NCBI GenBank assembly: GCA_900465685.1
Contig: UEGR01000020.1
Location: 84,100 to 148,099 of the forward strand
Origin: Hyphomicrobiales bacterium
GTDB taxonomy: Bacteria > Pseudomonadota > Alphaproteobacteria > Rhizobiales > Rhizobiaceae
Direction: 5' to 3'
Length of the DNA: 64,000 nt
Both the position numbers and the translations under genes were made by a program. The notes below the pieces were generated by a model. The model saw only the letters and a program-made list of their open reading frames with translations, was not told where the DNA came from and did no database searches. Position 1 is the first letter of the stretch. Each line of letters starts with the position of its first letter. Below are positions 8,333-18,428 of this stretch, one piece after another.

Positions 8333-9236
8333 TAGACAGCTTCTTCCCCTCGATGACGTATCGGTCTTTCTGGCGGTGGCCCGTTCCGGCGGCTTTCGCA
8401 ATGCAGCGCGATGGCTCGGCGTTTCGGCCTCCATGGTCAGCGAGACGGTCTCGCGACTGGAGGCGCGGCTGGGCGTACCGCTGTTGATCCGCACCACGCG
8501 CAGCGTTCACCTGACGGAGGCGGGCAGCGCCCTTGTGGAACGGCTTGGCCCGGTGATGGCCGAAGCGCGCGCCGCCCTTGATGAAGCTGCCAGTTCGCAG
8601 AACGAGGTGCGGGGCAGGCTGAAACTGAATGTGCCCGGCGCCGTGATGTATGACATTCTGCCGCCGCTGATCGACGGCTTTCTTGCCAAACATCCGGACG
8701 TGCAGATCGAGGTCATGGTGGATGATCGGTTCGTCGATTTCAATGCCATTGGCTGCGATGCTGGTATCCGTTATGGCGAGCATCTGGCGCAGGATATGAT
8801 CGCAGTGCCCATCGGGCCGCGTCAGCAATGGGGTGCGTTGATGGCCGCGCCAAGCTACATAGAAAAACGAGGGATGCCGCAGCATCCAGCCGATGTGCTG
8901 GAGCATGATTGTATCCGCATGCGTTTTATCAGCGGCGCGCTGACCGATTGGGAATTCGAGAAGGACGGCGAGATTGTCACGGTCGATCCGCCGGGGCGGC
9001 TGATCATCGGCACGACTGGCGTTTGGGGCGCTTTCAATCTGGCGGTGGCGGGACATGGCCTGATCTACAGTTTCCGCAACTGGCTGGAACCCTATCAGCA
9101 GCGCGGCGAACTTGTGCCGGTGCTGCCCGACTGGTGGCCAGCTTTTGACGGGCCGCATCTCTATTTTTCGAGCCGTGTCATGCCGAAGCCATTGCGCGCT
9201 TTCATCGATTATGTGCGGGCCTTGCCGGAAGACTAA
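8322..9236 (+). CDS. LysR-family transcriptional regulator
   Basis: DNA-binding regulator of 304 residues. The N-terminal winged helix-turn-helix reads DVSVFLAVARSGGF then SAS.VSETVSRLEARLG, and the LysR substrate-binding domain fills the rest. The subfamily with ARSGGFRNAARWLG usually regulates a neighbouring reductase or dehydrogenase gene. ATG 8322 is preferred over TTG 8286 because the HTH begins shortly after it, although no good Shine-Dalgarno is visible and the codon lies inside a perfect inverted repeat. The likely target is the divergent aldo/keto reductase. Confidence 0.92.
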   Translation: MANNRQLLPLDDVSVFLAVARSGGFRNAARWLGVSASMVSETVSRLEARLGVPLLIRTTRSVHLTEAGSALVERLGPVMAEARAALDEAASSQNEVRGRLKLNVPGAVMYDILPPLIDGFLAKHPDVQIEVMVDDRFVDFNAIGCDAGIRYGEHLAQDMIAVPIGPRQQWGALMAAPSYIEKRGMPQHPADVLEHDCIRMRFISGALTDWEFEKDGEIVTVDPPGRLIIGTTGVWGAFNLAVAGHGLIYSFRNWLEPYQQRGELVPVLPDWWPAFDGPHLYFSSRVMPKPLRAFIDYVRALPED

Positions 9237-9240
9237 CCCC

Positions 9241-10122
9241 TTATCGCGCCCGCATTTCTCGGGGCGGGGTGCCGTAGGCGCGGCGATAATCGCGGCTGAA
9301 CTGCGTCGGGCTTTCATAGCCGACAGCAAAAGCAACCGATGAAACCGGCACGGCGGTCTCGCTCAACTGGCGGCGCGCTTCCAGAAGCCGCAGCGCCTTT
9401 TGATATTGCAGCGGCGTGGTGGCCATGACGGATTTGAAATGTTCGTGGAAGCTGGAAGGGCTCATTCCGGCAATATCCGCCAGTTCTTCTGTGCGGATCG
9501 GGTCGTTCCAGTGCTGCTTGATATGGGTGATCGCTTTTGCGATGCGGCTTGCCGGACTGCCCGGCTGGGCCAGCTGGCGCAACATCGCACCGTTGCGGGT
9601 CAGAAGCACACGGAAATGCAGTTCCTTGCGGATCATCGGTTCGAGAACGCGGCGTTCGAGCGGCTTGTCGCGCAGATCGAGCAGCCGTGTCATGGCATCG
9701 GTCACACCCGTATCGGCCCTGCCAGTGGCCACGGCTTCACTGCGCGCTGCCGCAATCATATCCGGCTCAATCTCGCCCTGAAGCGCGCGCAAAATCTCCA
9801 GATCGATCCGGCAGGCAAGAGCCACATAGGGCCTATTGGCGCTGGCTTCGACAATTCGCGCGCCTGTGATCAATTCGTGCGAGACTATCGCCGTCATGCC
9901 CGCATCGAAACGAACGGCGCGTTCGCCATGCAGAATTTCTTTGGCCCCCTGGAGGACCAGGCAAATCATCGGCTGATACATATCGGGCCGGATCTCTGAT
10001 ACGGCCGGTGAACATACCACCGTAACACCTTCGATACCTGTCGGCGCAGGATAAGGCCCCGCCGCAGTTTCCTGGGCGATTTTGATGCAGCGGGCTGCGA
10101 GATTTGAAGCATGTTCGGACAT
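9241..10122 (-). CDS. AraC-family transcriptional regulator
   Basis: Regulator of 293 residues with an N-terminal AraC_N-type sensing domain, the kind found with YqhC-like aldehyde or redox regulators. Two C-terminal helix-turn-helix motifs follow (RTEELADIAGMSPSSFHEHFK, then VGYESPTQFSRDYRRAYG). The start MSEHASN at 10122 was chosen because upstream in-frame sequence to 10284 lacks domain character and runs across the SDR promoter region. It is divergent from the SDR gene at 10272, the probable target. Its 3' end converges on the LysR gene with only four bases between them. Confidence 0.9.
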   Translation of the reverse strand: MSEHASNLAARCIKIAQETAAGPYPAPTGIEGVTVVCSPAVSEIRPDMYQPMICLVLQGAKEILHGERAVRFDAGMTAIVSHELITGARIVEASANRPYVALACRIDLEILRALQGEIEPDMIAAARSEAVATGRADTGVTDAMTRLLDLRDKPLERRVLEPMIRKELHFRVLLTRNGAMLRQLAQPGSPASRIAKAITHIKQHWNDPIRTEELADIAGMSPSSFHEHFKSVMATTPLQYQKALRLLEARRQLSETAVPVSSVAFAVGYESPTQFSRDYRRAYGTPPREMRAR

Positions 10123-10247
10123 GGGAAAAGCATAGCAAGCCTTTATTTCCCGCGACACAGAAATCGGAGCCTTCGGAGGATTAGGCATGTTTCGCGGAGA
10201 ATGAGGCAGGCCGAATGAACGGGAAAGCGCCAATATAGGAACCAGAG

Positions 10248-10260
10248 TTCGTTGAACGAA
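10248..10260. promoter_or_regulatory. Candidate operator before SDR gene
   Basis: Perfect 13-base palindrome (TTCGTT, one base, AACGAA) directly abutting the SDR Shine-Dalgarno AAGGAAA and within the AraC/SDR divergent intergenic region. It may be a binding site for the neighbouring regulator; this is inference. Confidence 0.35.
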
Positions 10261-10271
10261 AGGAAACTGAC

Positions 10272-11024
10272 ATGACGATTGCACTCATCACGGGCGGTAG
10301 CCGAGGGCTTGGCCGCAACGCAGCACTTCATCTGGCCAAGCAGGGCGTCGGCATCGTTCTGACCTATCAGAGCAATGCGAAAGCAGCAGAAGAGACAGTT
10401 TCCGAAATCGCAGCCGAGGGCGGCACCGCCATTGCCTTGCCGCTGGATACGGCGAAGGTCGCGAGTTTTGCGGATTTTGCAGAAAAGCTGCGGCAGGCGC
10501 TTCAGGATAAATGGCAGCGGACGCGCTTCGACTATCTGGTGAACAATGCTGGCTATGGCGTTCACAAGCCTTTTGCCGAAACCACGGAAGAAGATTTCGA
10601 CGGTCTGGTCAATGTGCATCTGAAAGGCGTCTTCTTCCTGACGCAGACCCTGCTGCCGCTGATCGAGGATGGCGGCAAAATCCTCAACGTCTCGACCGGG
10701 CTCGCCCGCTTTGCACTGCCGGGCTATTCGGCCTATGCGACCATGAAAGGTGGGATCGAGGTTCTGACACGCTATCTGGCCCGCGAACTTGGCCCGCGCG
10801 GCATTGCGGTGAACGCGATTGCGCCCGGCGCCATCGAAACGGATTTCGGCGGCGGCTTGGTACGCGACATGCCGGAAGTCAACAAGATGATCGCGAGCAC
10901 CACGGCCATGGGTCGCGTCGGGCGCCCGGACGACATTGGCGGGGCAGTGGCTGCCATTTTGTCGGGTGGTACGGGCTGGATCACCGGCCAGCGCATTGAA
11001 GTGTCCGGCGGGCAAAATATCTGA
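10272..11024 (+). CDS. Short-chain dehydrogenase/reductase
   Basis: Classical SDR of 250 residues, predicted NAD(P)H-dependent; substrate not determinable. It has the dinucleotide-binding motif TGGSRGLGR at 7-15, NNAGYG in the middle, and YATMK as the YxxxK active site. It ends with the SDR-typical TGQRIEVSGGQNI tail. Downstream of the YxxxK, AIAPGAIETDF is the usual post-catalytic loop. It is divergent from the AraC regulator. Similarity in layout to the preceding AKR/LysR pair marks 7338-11024 as an accessory redox block. Confidence 0.92.
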   Translation: MTIALITGGSRGLGRNAALHLAKQGVGIVLTYQSNAKAAEETVSEIAAEGGTAIALPLDTAKVASFADFAEKLRQALQDKWQRTRFDYLVNNAGYGVHKPFAETTEEDFDGLVNVHLKGVFFLTQTLLPLIEDGGKILNVSTGLARFALPGYSAYATMKGGIEVLTRYLARELGPRGIAVNAIAPGAIETDFGGGLVRDMPEVNKMIASTTAMGRVGRPDDIGGAVAAILSGGTGWITGQRIEVSGGQNI

Positions 11025-11052
11025 CGATCTAACACTGCAGTCGCATTCTTCG

Positions 11053-11151
11053 TGATGCCGGTCTGCAACGAGCAATTTCCTGTGCTCCGGTGCTCACGTA
11101 CCCAAAAGTACGCTCCGCTCCGGTGCTCGAAAATCACTCGTTTCGCCGCGG
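11053..11151 (-). repeat. ~100-bp dispersed repeat, copy A (inverted)
   Basis: Read on the minus strand this matches 13231-13333 closely, sharing the core ACCGGAGCGGAG, a GTAC-loop-GTAC hairpin and a second GAGCACCGGA. It lies between the convergent SDR and barstar-like genes and may also serve as their terminator. It has no coding potential. Confidence 0.75.
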
Positions 11152-11175
11152 CCTGACGAATTTGCAACTGTAGTG

Positions 11176-11466
11176 CTAAGCTAGCCTTATCGAAATGCGG
11201 CTGGTGTCATGCACCAGCCGCCTGAAGGCTTCCAGAAAAGGCTTGCCTCCGAGCGTGCGCAATTCGCTCAATGCTTCTGTGTTTTTAAACACAAGCTCGC
11301 ATTCGCCGGGCCAGCCCGGCCCCTGCCATTGCACCGCATCCCAGAAAGAATCTAGCGTATAGCCGAAGGATTGCGCATCCTGCGCCGGGACCACGGCAAG
11401 ATAGCGTCGCCAGAGTTCGTCTGGCGTTGTCACACCTGCACAGTCGATTTCGTAAACGGGCACCAT
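11176..11466 (-). CDS. Barstar-family (ribonuclease inhibitor-like) protein
   Basis: 96-residue acidic protein. Its central helix LDSFWDAV corresponds to the LDALWD segment of barstar, and GPGWPGECELVFKN followed by a C-terminal strand (DTSRISIRL) fits the barstar fold. Barstars bind and block barnase-type ribonucleases, but no ribonuclease gene lies nearby, so the partner is unknown. Its ATG overlaps the stop of the small membrane protein gene upstream by one base (TAATG), indicating coupled translation. Family assignment comes from motif reading, not a database search. Confidence 0.72.
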   Translation of the reverse strand: MVPVYEIDCAGVTTPDELWRRYLAVVPAQDAQSFGYTLDSFWDAVQWQGPGWPGECELVFKNTEALSELRTLGGKPFLEAFRRLVHDTSRISIRLA

Positions 11467-11612
11467 TAACCGAGCAGGATCAAAAGCCCGTCCACAAGCC
11501 CCAACAGCAGAATGAGCGCGCCCATCGTGATCGCCGTGATGATGAGCATGCGCTTCTGCCGGTTGCGCTTGTCGGGTTGCTTTCCTGTCCAGTCGTATGA
11601 AGAACCAGGCAT
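11466..11612 (-). CDS. Small single-pass membrane protein
   Basis: 48-residue protein with a basic, hydrophilic N-terminal half (SSYDWTGKQPDKRNRQKR) followed by one long hydrophobic segment of about 27 residues that runs to the C terminus. This suggests an inner-membrane anchor with the N terminus in the cytoplasm. GGAG lies seven bases before the chosen ATG; an alternative ATG two codons upstream is closer to it. Its stop codon TAA shares a base with the barstar-like ATG. It lies 110 bases downstream of tldD on the same strand. The function is unknown. Confidence 0.7.
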   Translation of the reverse strand: MPGSSYDWTGKQPDKRNRQKRMLIITAITMGALILLLGLVDGLLILLG

Positions 11613-11722
11613 ATGCATCTCCAGATCAGCCTATATTTTCTATAAGCCTTCAGAGAGCTTTATAAACGCCTTCGGTGCAGATTTTCAAATGCGCTGAATT
11701 TCCGTTGCGAAACGGCGATCTA

Positions 11723-13135
11723 TCAGACCGCCGTGCCGCCCACAGTGACCTGATCCATGCGCAGATGCGGCTGGCCAACCCCGACTGGAACCCACTGGCC
11801 GCCCTTGCCGCAATTGCCGCTGCCGGTATCGAGTTTCATGTCGTTGCCGATCATCGAAATGCGCTGCATGGCGTCCGGGCCATTGCCGATCAACATGGCG
11901 CCCTTGATCGGCGCGGCGACCTTGCCGTCCTCGATCATATAGGCTTCCGTGCAGCCGAACACGAACTTGCCGGAGGTGATGTCCACCTGTCCGCCGCCGA
12001 ACGAAACGGCATAGATGCCTTTCTTCATGGAGGCGATGATTTCTTCCGGCGTCTTGTCGCCCGAAAGCATATAGGTGTTGGTCATGCGCGGCATCGGCGC
12101 ATGGGCATAGGATTCACGGCGTCCGTTGCCGGTTGCCTCCATGCCCATCAGGCGCGCATTCTGGCGGTCCTGCATGTAATTGACCAGCTTGCCGTCGTCG
12201 ATCAGCACCGTGCGATTGGTCGGCGTGCCTTCATCGTCGATGGTCAGCGAGCCGCGACGCTCGGCAATCGTGCCGTCATCGACGACCGTGACACCCTTGG
12301 ACGCCACTTGCTGGCCGAGAAGTCCGGCAAAGGCCGAGGTCTTCTTGCGGTTGAAATCGCCTTCGAGGCCATGGCCGACCGCCTCATGCAGCATGACGCC
12401 CGGCCAGCCATTGGCGAGAACAATGTCGAACGTGCCTGCCGGGGCAGGGATCGCTTCCAGATTGACCAGCGCCTGTCGCAAAGCTTCGTCGGCTGCGTGC
12501 TGCCAGCTTTCAACGGTGATGAATTCGCCAAAGCCCTTGCGGCCGCCCAGCGTATGCGAGCCGGATTCCTGACGGTCGCCGCTGCCTGCTACGACTGATA
12601 CGGTGAGCCGCACCATAGGGCGGATATCGCGCACGAAATGGCCGTCAGCGCGCAGGATTTCAACCTGCTGCCACGAACCGGCGAGCGAGACGGATACCTG
12701 ACGAACCTTTGGGTCCTTGGCGCGCAGATAGCCATCGATCTGCTGCAAAAGCTGCACTTTCGCATCGAAGGTCGGCGAGCCGATCGGGTTTTCGTCGGTA
12801 TAGAGGTGGCGATTGGTTCCCGCAGGCGCTGCGGCATAGGTGCCGCCATAGCCCTTGATGGTCGCGGAAACCGCATCGGAGGCGCGTTTCAGCGCGGCCA
12901 TCGAAAGATCGCCCGCATGGGCGTAGCCGATGGCTTCTCCGGCAACCGAGCGCAGGCCGAAACCCTGATCCTGATTGAAGGAACCGGTCTTGAGGCGGCC
13001 ATTGTCGAAAACAAGCGCTTCAGCTTCGCGATATTCGATGAAGAGTTCGCCGTCGTCGCTGCCCTTGAGGCTCGCGGCGACGAGGCGTTCGATATCGTCA
13101 CGTCCGGTATCGAAACTGTCGATCAGGCTTTTCAT
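11723..13135 (-). CDS. tldD: Metalloprotease TldD
   Basis: Zinc metalloprotease subunit of 470 residues. With TldE (PmbA) it forms a heterodimer that degrades unfolded peptides, and in E. coli it matures microcin B17 and affects CcdA stability. The zinc motif HEAVGHGLEGD (HExxxH) and the conserved GRRESYAHAPMPRMTNTY and FVFGCTEAYMIEDGK segments identify TldD rather than TldE. No tldE is in the window. The gene is followed on the same strand by the small membrane protein and barstar-like genes, and the group is flanked by inverted copies of a ~100-bp repeat. Confidence 0.95.
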   Translation of the reverse strand: MKSLIDSFDTGRDDIERLVAASLKGSDDGELFIEYREAEALVFDNGRLKTGSFNQDQGFGLRSVAGEAIGYAHAGDLSMAALKRASDAVSATIKGYGGTYAAAPAGTNRHLYTDENPIGSPTFDAKVQLLQQIDGYLRAKDPKVRQVSVSLAGSWQQVEILRADGHFVRDIRPMVRLTVSVVAGSGDRQESGSHTLGGRKGFGEFITVESWQHAADEALRQALVNLEAIPAPAGTFDIVLANGWPGVMLHEAVGHGLEGDFNRKKTSAFAGLLGQQVASKGVTVVDDGTIAERRGSLTIDDEGTPTNRTVLIDDGKLVNYMQDRQNARLMGMEATGNGRRESYAHAPMPRMTNTYMLSGDKTPEEIIASMKKGIYAVSFGGGQVDITSGKFVFGCTEAYMIEDGKVAAPIKGAMLIGNGPDAMQRISMIGNDMKLDTGSGNCGKGGQWVPVGVGQPHLRMDQVTVGGTAV

Positions 13136-13230
13136 AAAACAAATCCCGCAGCATGTGTCTGCTGCAGGATGTAAGCCTTAAAACGGTTGAGAACAACCAC
13201 GCGATGAAGAACTGTTGAGATTCTGGTGAT

Positions 13231-13333
13231 GGCGCGGCGAAAACCGTGGGCCGCGAGAACCGGAGCGGAGTGTACTTTAGGGTACATGAGCACCGGAAGC
13301 GCAGCGGGATGCGGTTTGCAGCCCGCCAGCGCC
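13231..13333 (+). repeat. ~100-bp dispersed repeat, copy B
   Basis: Plus-strand partner of 11053-11151. Shared elements in order are a GCGGCGAAA-type opening, ACCGGAGCGGAG, a hairpin with GTAC arms, GAGCACCGGA, and a TTGCAG..C end. It lies between the start of tldD and the end of ialB. Confidence 0.75.
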
Positions 13334-13349
13334 GGAATATCGATAGTTC

Positions 13350-13964
13350 TTAGGGGAGGGCGTCGAAGCCTTCACCAAATCCTTTCAAGTCGACGGGAAT
13401 GCCGACACCTTCTTCCGGCGTCTGGAAGACGATGAAGGTTGCGGCTTTGCCGGAACGCAGCGTCTTCAGGAGTTCGTCTTCGAGAATGACTTCCGCATAG
13501 CAGCCGTCTTCGAAGCAGCGCACGAAATAGGCGCGACCAATATCCTTGCCGTCGACATTGAGGCCAAGGCCGTTCGGCAGCAGAACGCCGAGCGGGGCCA
13601 GCACGCGAAGAATGCGCGCCTTGTTATCGGCGGTCTTCAGAACCACAACCGAAAGGCCGAGTTCCGGGCGCTTCGCGGCAACCACGTTCTGGATCAGCGC
13701 GCATTGCTCGGTCTTGGCACCGGCAGGCGTATCGCAGAGCACAGCCCATGCGCCGTGCTGCGACTTCAGCTTGCCGCTCTGCTGCGGGTTGGTTGGGGCG
13801 GCCTGCGACTGGGCAGCCGGGGCCTGATCCGGTGTCTGCAACGGCGCGGGCGTGTCCTGCGCGGCAGACGGCAAGGTCGCGGCGGCAAGCGACAGGCTAA
13901 CACCAGCGGCAAGAGCCATCAGGCGCTGAAGAATCGGGCGGTTGGCAAGCATGCGGACAGTCAT
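13350..13964 (-). CDS. Invasion-associated locus B (IalB) family protein
   Basis: Predicted exported protein of 204 residues. It has an N-terminal signal peptide (MALAAGVSLSLAAATLPSAA, cleaved after AAQ-type residues), then a Gln/Ala/Pro-rich linker and the IalB domain. That domain includes HGAWAVLCDT, a Cys pair pattern (CALIQ and RCFEDGCYAEVIL) and a C-terminal QTPEEGVGIPVDLKGF. The name comes from Bartonella IalB, linked to erythrocyte invasion; in Brucella-type bacteria the role is unclear. Start ATG 13964 has GGAG upstream; an earlier in-frame start would add a non-signal leader. Confidence 0.88.
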   Translation of the reverse strand: MTVRMLANRPILQRLMALAAGVSLSLAAATLPSAAQDTPAPLQTPDQAPAAQSQAAPTNPQQSGKLKSQHGAWAVLCDTPAGAKTEQCALIQNVVAAKRPELGLSVVVLKTADNKARILRVLAPLGVLLPNGLGLNVDGKDIGRAYFVRCFEDGCYAEVILEDELLKTLRSGKAATFIVFQTPEEGVGIPVDLKGFGEGFDALP

Positions 13965-14401
13965 GAAATCTCCAGATCGAATCCCTGATCGAATCAGTGG
14001 GACGTTAACGCGCAGCATCAGCCATGAAAAGCAATCAGAGACGCGATTATCAGTCATCGTCAATTAAAGCCGTCATCGCAACGGTGATATCGCCTGTTGG
14101 ATCGATTGTCACGTAGCACGTGCGGCAAAACCTCTTTTCAAATCATGGCTTCATTATGAGATTTGTAGGTTTTTCCCAAGTTTTTGCCGGTTTACGGATG
14201 CGCTGTCATAAGGTTAGGAATCCGGGCGGAATTGGGAGCGGTTCTGTCTGCGGGCAAAAGCTGCGCGCAAAAATGCCGCACAGGAACATATTCGCCTTCC
14301 TTGCGGTGTGCGTTAAGGTGTGATTTGAACGCCGACGGGGGATGCGGCCGTCATTTGCGTCCGGCGTCCAGCCTGAAAGGGCGAAAAGGGAGAGAGTTCT
14401 G
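13965..14401. other. Intergenic region upstream of coxB
   Basis: 437 bases between the divergent ialB and cox genes without a credible coding frame. It must contain the promoters for ialB (minus) and the oxidase genes (plus). I could not pick either promoter reliably. GGGAGAGAG at 14388-14396 is the coxB Shine-Dalgarno. Confidence 0.5.
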
Positions 14402-15286
14402 GTGGATAAGATTGTTGCCACAACGAAGGGCGCCGTCGTTGGTGCTCTTGCAGTGCTGTGGATGACCGGTGCCGCTTTGGCGGATCAGCCGCGTCCATGG
14501 GAATGGAGATTTCAGGACGCTGCAACGGGTATTGCCGAGCAGATTCATTGGTTTGAGCGCTATACGCTCTGGTTCATTATTCCGGTTACGTTGCTGGTTC
14601 TGGCGTTGCTGGTGATCGTTGTGCTTCGCTTCCGGGCGAGCGTTAATCCGGAACCGTCGAAGACCAGCCACAATACGATGATCGAAGTGATCTGGACCAT
14701 CGGTCCCGTGATCATTCTATTGTTCCTGGCTGTGCCGTCGTTCCAGCTTTTGACCGCGCAATATTCGCCGGAAGACCCGTCCCTGACGATCAAGGCGACC
14801 GGTTACCAGTGGTACTGGGGTTATGAATATCAGGTCGACAATCCGGTCAGCTTCGATGCCCTTCTGTTGAAGGATGGCGATCGCGCCGCTGCGGGCAAAG
14901 AGGATAAGTCCCGCTATCCGCGCCTTCTGGCCGTCGACAATGAAGTGGTTGTTCCGGTCGGTGAAAGCGTTCGCCTTCTGGTGACTGCCGCCGACGTGAT
15001 CCATTCATGGACCATTCCTGCCTTCGGCGTAAAGATGGACGCCGTTCCTGGCCGTATCAACGAAATCTGGTTCAAGGCTGAAAAAGAAGGCCTTTATTAC
15101 GGTCAGTGCTCCGAGCTTTGCGGCAAGGATCACGGGTTCATGCCAATCGCCGTGCGCGTTGTCTCGAAAGACCAGTATCAGACCTGGCTCGCCGCTGCGG
15201 GTTCGGATCTGAACGGTGCGAACAAGGCGCTGCAAGCTGCCGTCGAAGGTGGCGAAAACAATAAAGTGGCTGCGGCGGGTCTCTGA
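14402..15286 (+). CDS. coxB: Cytochrome c oxidase subunit II (CuA)
   Basis: Electron-entry subunit of the aa3-type oxidase; it accepts electrons from cytochrome c at its periplasmic CuA centre. The 294-residue protein has a signal-like N-terminal helix and two transmembrane helices (about 56-77 and 96-118). The CuA ligands are His201, Cys236, Glu238, Cys240, His244 and Met247 in CSELCGKDHGFM. The aromatic patch GYQWYWGYEY (134-143) is the electron-entry site. GTG 14402 was chosen for the GGGAGAGAG site; an upstream ATG (14342) lacks one. ctaD follows after 39 bases. Confidence 0.96.
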   Translation: MDKIVATTKGAVVGALAVLWMTGAALADQPRPWEWRFQDAATGIAEQIHWFERYTLWFIIPVTLLVLALLVIVVLRFRASVNPEPSKTSHNTMIEVIWTIGPVIILLFLAVPSFQLLTAQYSPEDPSLTIKATGYQWYWGYEYQVDNPVSFDALLLKDGDRAAAGKEDKSRYPRLLAVDNEVVVPVGESVRLLVTAADVIHSWTIPAFGVKMDAVPGRINEIWFKAEKEGLYYGQCSELCGKDHGFMPIAVRVVSKDQYQTWLAAAGSDLNGANKALQAAVEGGENNKVAAAGL

Positions 15287-15307
15287 TCCCGAACGCCAAA
15301 CTGTTGA

Positions 15308-16984
<1,677 letters not shown>

Positions 16985-16991
16985 TCGTGCG

Positions 16992-17022
16992 AAGGGCGAG
17001 GTCTGCAAAAGACTTCGCCCTT
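16992..17022 (+). terminator. Hairpin after ctaD
   Basis: Thirteen-base arms AAGGGCGAGGTCT and AGACTTCGCCCTT with one G-U pair and a short loop, followed by TTTCC. It may give partial termination between ctaD and ctaB. Confidence 0.6.
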
Positions 17023-17226
17023 TCCAACAAATTGTGCTAAAGGCGGGCGACATTCTGTTCCGCCCATCGCGTTATGACCGTACTGGCAGGTTTGGCCTGC
17101 CGACAATTGCACGGCATTTCCGGCAGGAACGGATGTTCTCCGGGAGGGACAAGTTGTGTTGGTTGTCGAACTGCATCGAACAAGATGCGGTGGTCGGACC
17201 GGTGAATTTGAGGTTATTGAAGTCTA

Positions 17227-18183
17227 ATGTCGCTGGTGGAAAAAAACGTAAGCGTTTCGGGCCCGAATGACGCAGTCGCGTTCTCGGAGGCAACGGCGCG
17301 GGACTATCTGGTTCTGCTGAAGCCGCGCGTGATGTCCCTTGTGGTATTCACGGGGCTGGTCGGGCTTGTCCTTGCTCCGGGCACGATGAATCCTGTTCTG
17401 GCTGCCATCAGCATTTTGTGCATCGCAGTCGGCGCTGGCGCGTCCGGTGCGCTGAACATGTGGTACGACGCCGATATCGACGCGGTGATGAAGCGTACCC
17501 GTAACCGCCCGATTCCGGCCGGTGTGATTGCGCCCAATCAGGTTCTGGCTTTCGGTCTGACGCTGTCGGTCTTCTCGGTGCTGACGCTCGGCCTGATGGT
17601 CAACTGGCTGTCGGCAGCGCTTCTGGCCTTCACCATCTTTTTCTATGCCGTCATCTATACGATGTGGCTCAAGCGTTCGACGCCGCAGAATATCGTCATT
17701 GGCGGCGCTGCAGGCGCGTTCCCGCCCATGATAGGCTGGGCAGCGGCAACGGGCGAGATCACCTGGGACAGCGTTGTGCTGTTCATGATCATTTTCCTCT
17801 GGACGCCGCCGCATTTCTGGGCGCTGTCGCTGTTCTCGACCAATGATTACGAAGCAGCGCGCATTCCGATGATGCCGAATGTGAAGGGCGAGCTTTCGAC
17901 GCGCCGTCAGGCGATGTTCTACACGCTGCTCATGGCGCCGGTGGGCGTATTGCCATGGGTGATGGGTTTTGCAGGCCCGGTTTACGGCGCCGTATCGGTG
18001 CTGCTGGGCGGAGCCTTTGTTTATTATGCCTGGCGCATGTGGATGGCCGCATCGCAGCCCGCCATGCTGGTGGCCGCGCGCAAGCTGTTTCGCTTTTCGC
18101 TGGTGTACCTGTCGGGCCTGTTCGCGGTTATGCTGGTTGAGGCACTGACGTTGAAGGCGCTTCATGCCTTTGGAGTGTTGTAA
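17227..18183 (+). CDS. ctaB: Protohaem IX farnesyltransferase
   Basis: Inner-membrane prenyltransferase that makes haem O from haem B, the first step to haem A for the oxidase. The 318-residue protein has multiple membrane helices. It carries the UbiA-family aspartate motif NMWYDADID with KRTRNRPIP, and a second loop [21 protein letters not shown], both diagnostic for CtaB/CyoE. It lies in the oxidase cluster between ctaD and the small coxF-like gene, overlapping the latter by one base (TAATG). Confidence 0.96.
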   Translation: MSLVEKNVSVSGPNDAVAFSEATARDYLVLLKPRVMSLVVFTGLVGLVLAPGTMNPVLAAISILCIAVGAGASGALNMWYDADIDAVMKRTRNRPIPAGVIAPNQVLAFGLTLSVFSVLTLGLMVNWLSAALLAFTIFFYAVIYTMWLKRSTPQNIVIGGAAGAFPPMIGWAAATGEITWDSVVLFMIIFLWTPPHFWALSLFSTNDYEAARIPMMPNVKGELSTRRQAMFYTLLMAPVGVLPWVMGFAGPVYGAVSVLLGGAFVYYAWRMWMAASQPAMLVAARKLFRFSLVYLSGLFAVMLVEALTLKALHAFGVL

Positions 18184-18380
18184 TGGATAAGACGGTAGAA
18201 AAGCCGGTGCCAGTATCGGTACATGAGAAGCTGGAACTGGTCGTACCGACCGAACAGCAAAAGAAAGCCCAGCGCAACCGGTCCTGGGGACTGGCAATTG
18301 CTTTGGCGCTGTTCGTGCTGCTCGTCTATGTCGGTACGATAGCGAAACTGGGTGCCAATGTTCTGGTACGGCCGCTCTGA
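18183..18380 (+). CDS. CoxF-like small membrane protein
   Basis: 65-residue protein with a Lys/Glu-rich cytoplasmic N terminus (residues 1-33) and one transmembrane helix (about 34-56). It occupies the position of the small CoxF-type protein found between ctaB and ctaG in rhizobial oxidase operons. A precise function is not established; a role in oxidase assembly is inferred from the position alone. Its ATG overlaps the ctaB stop by one base, so translation is probably coupled. Confidence 0.75.
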   Translation: MDKTVEKPVPVSVHEKLELVVPTEQQKKAQRNRSWGLAIALALFVLLVYVGTIAKLGANVLVRPL

Positions 18381-18428
18381 CGAAAAGTTCGGGTTAGGCT
18401 GTTTCGGGAGGGAAACTGGGAGGAGACC

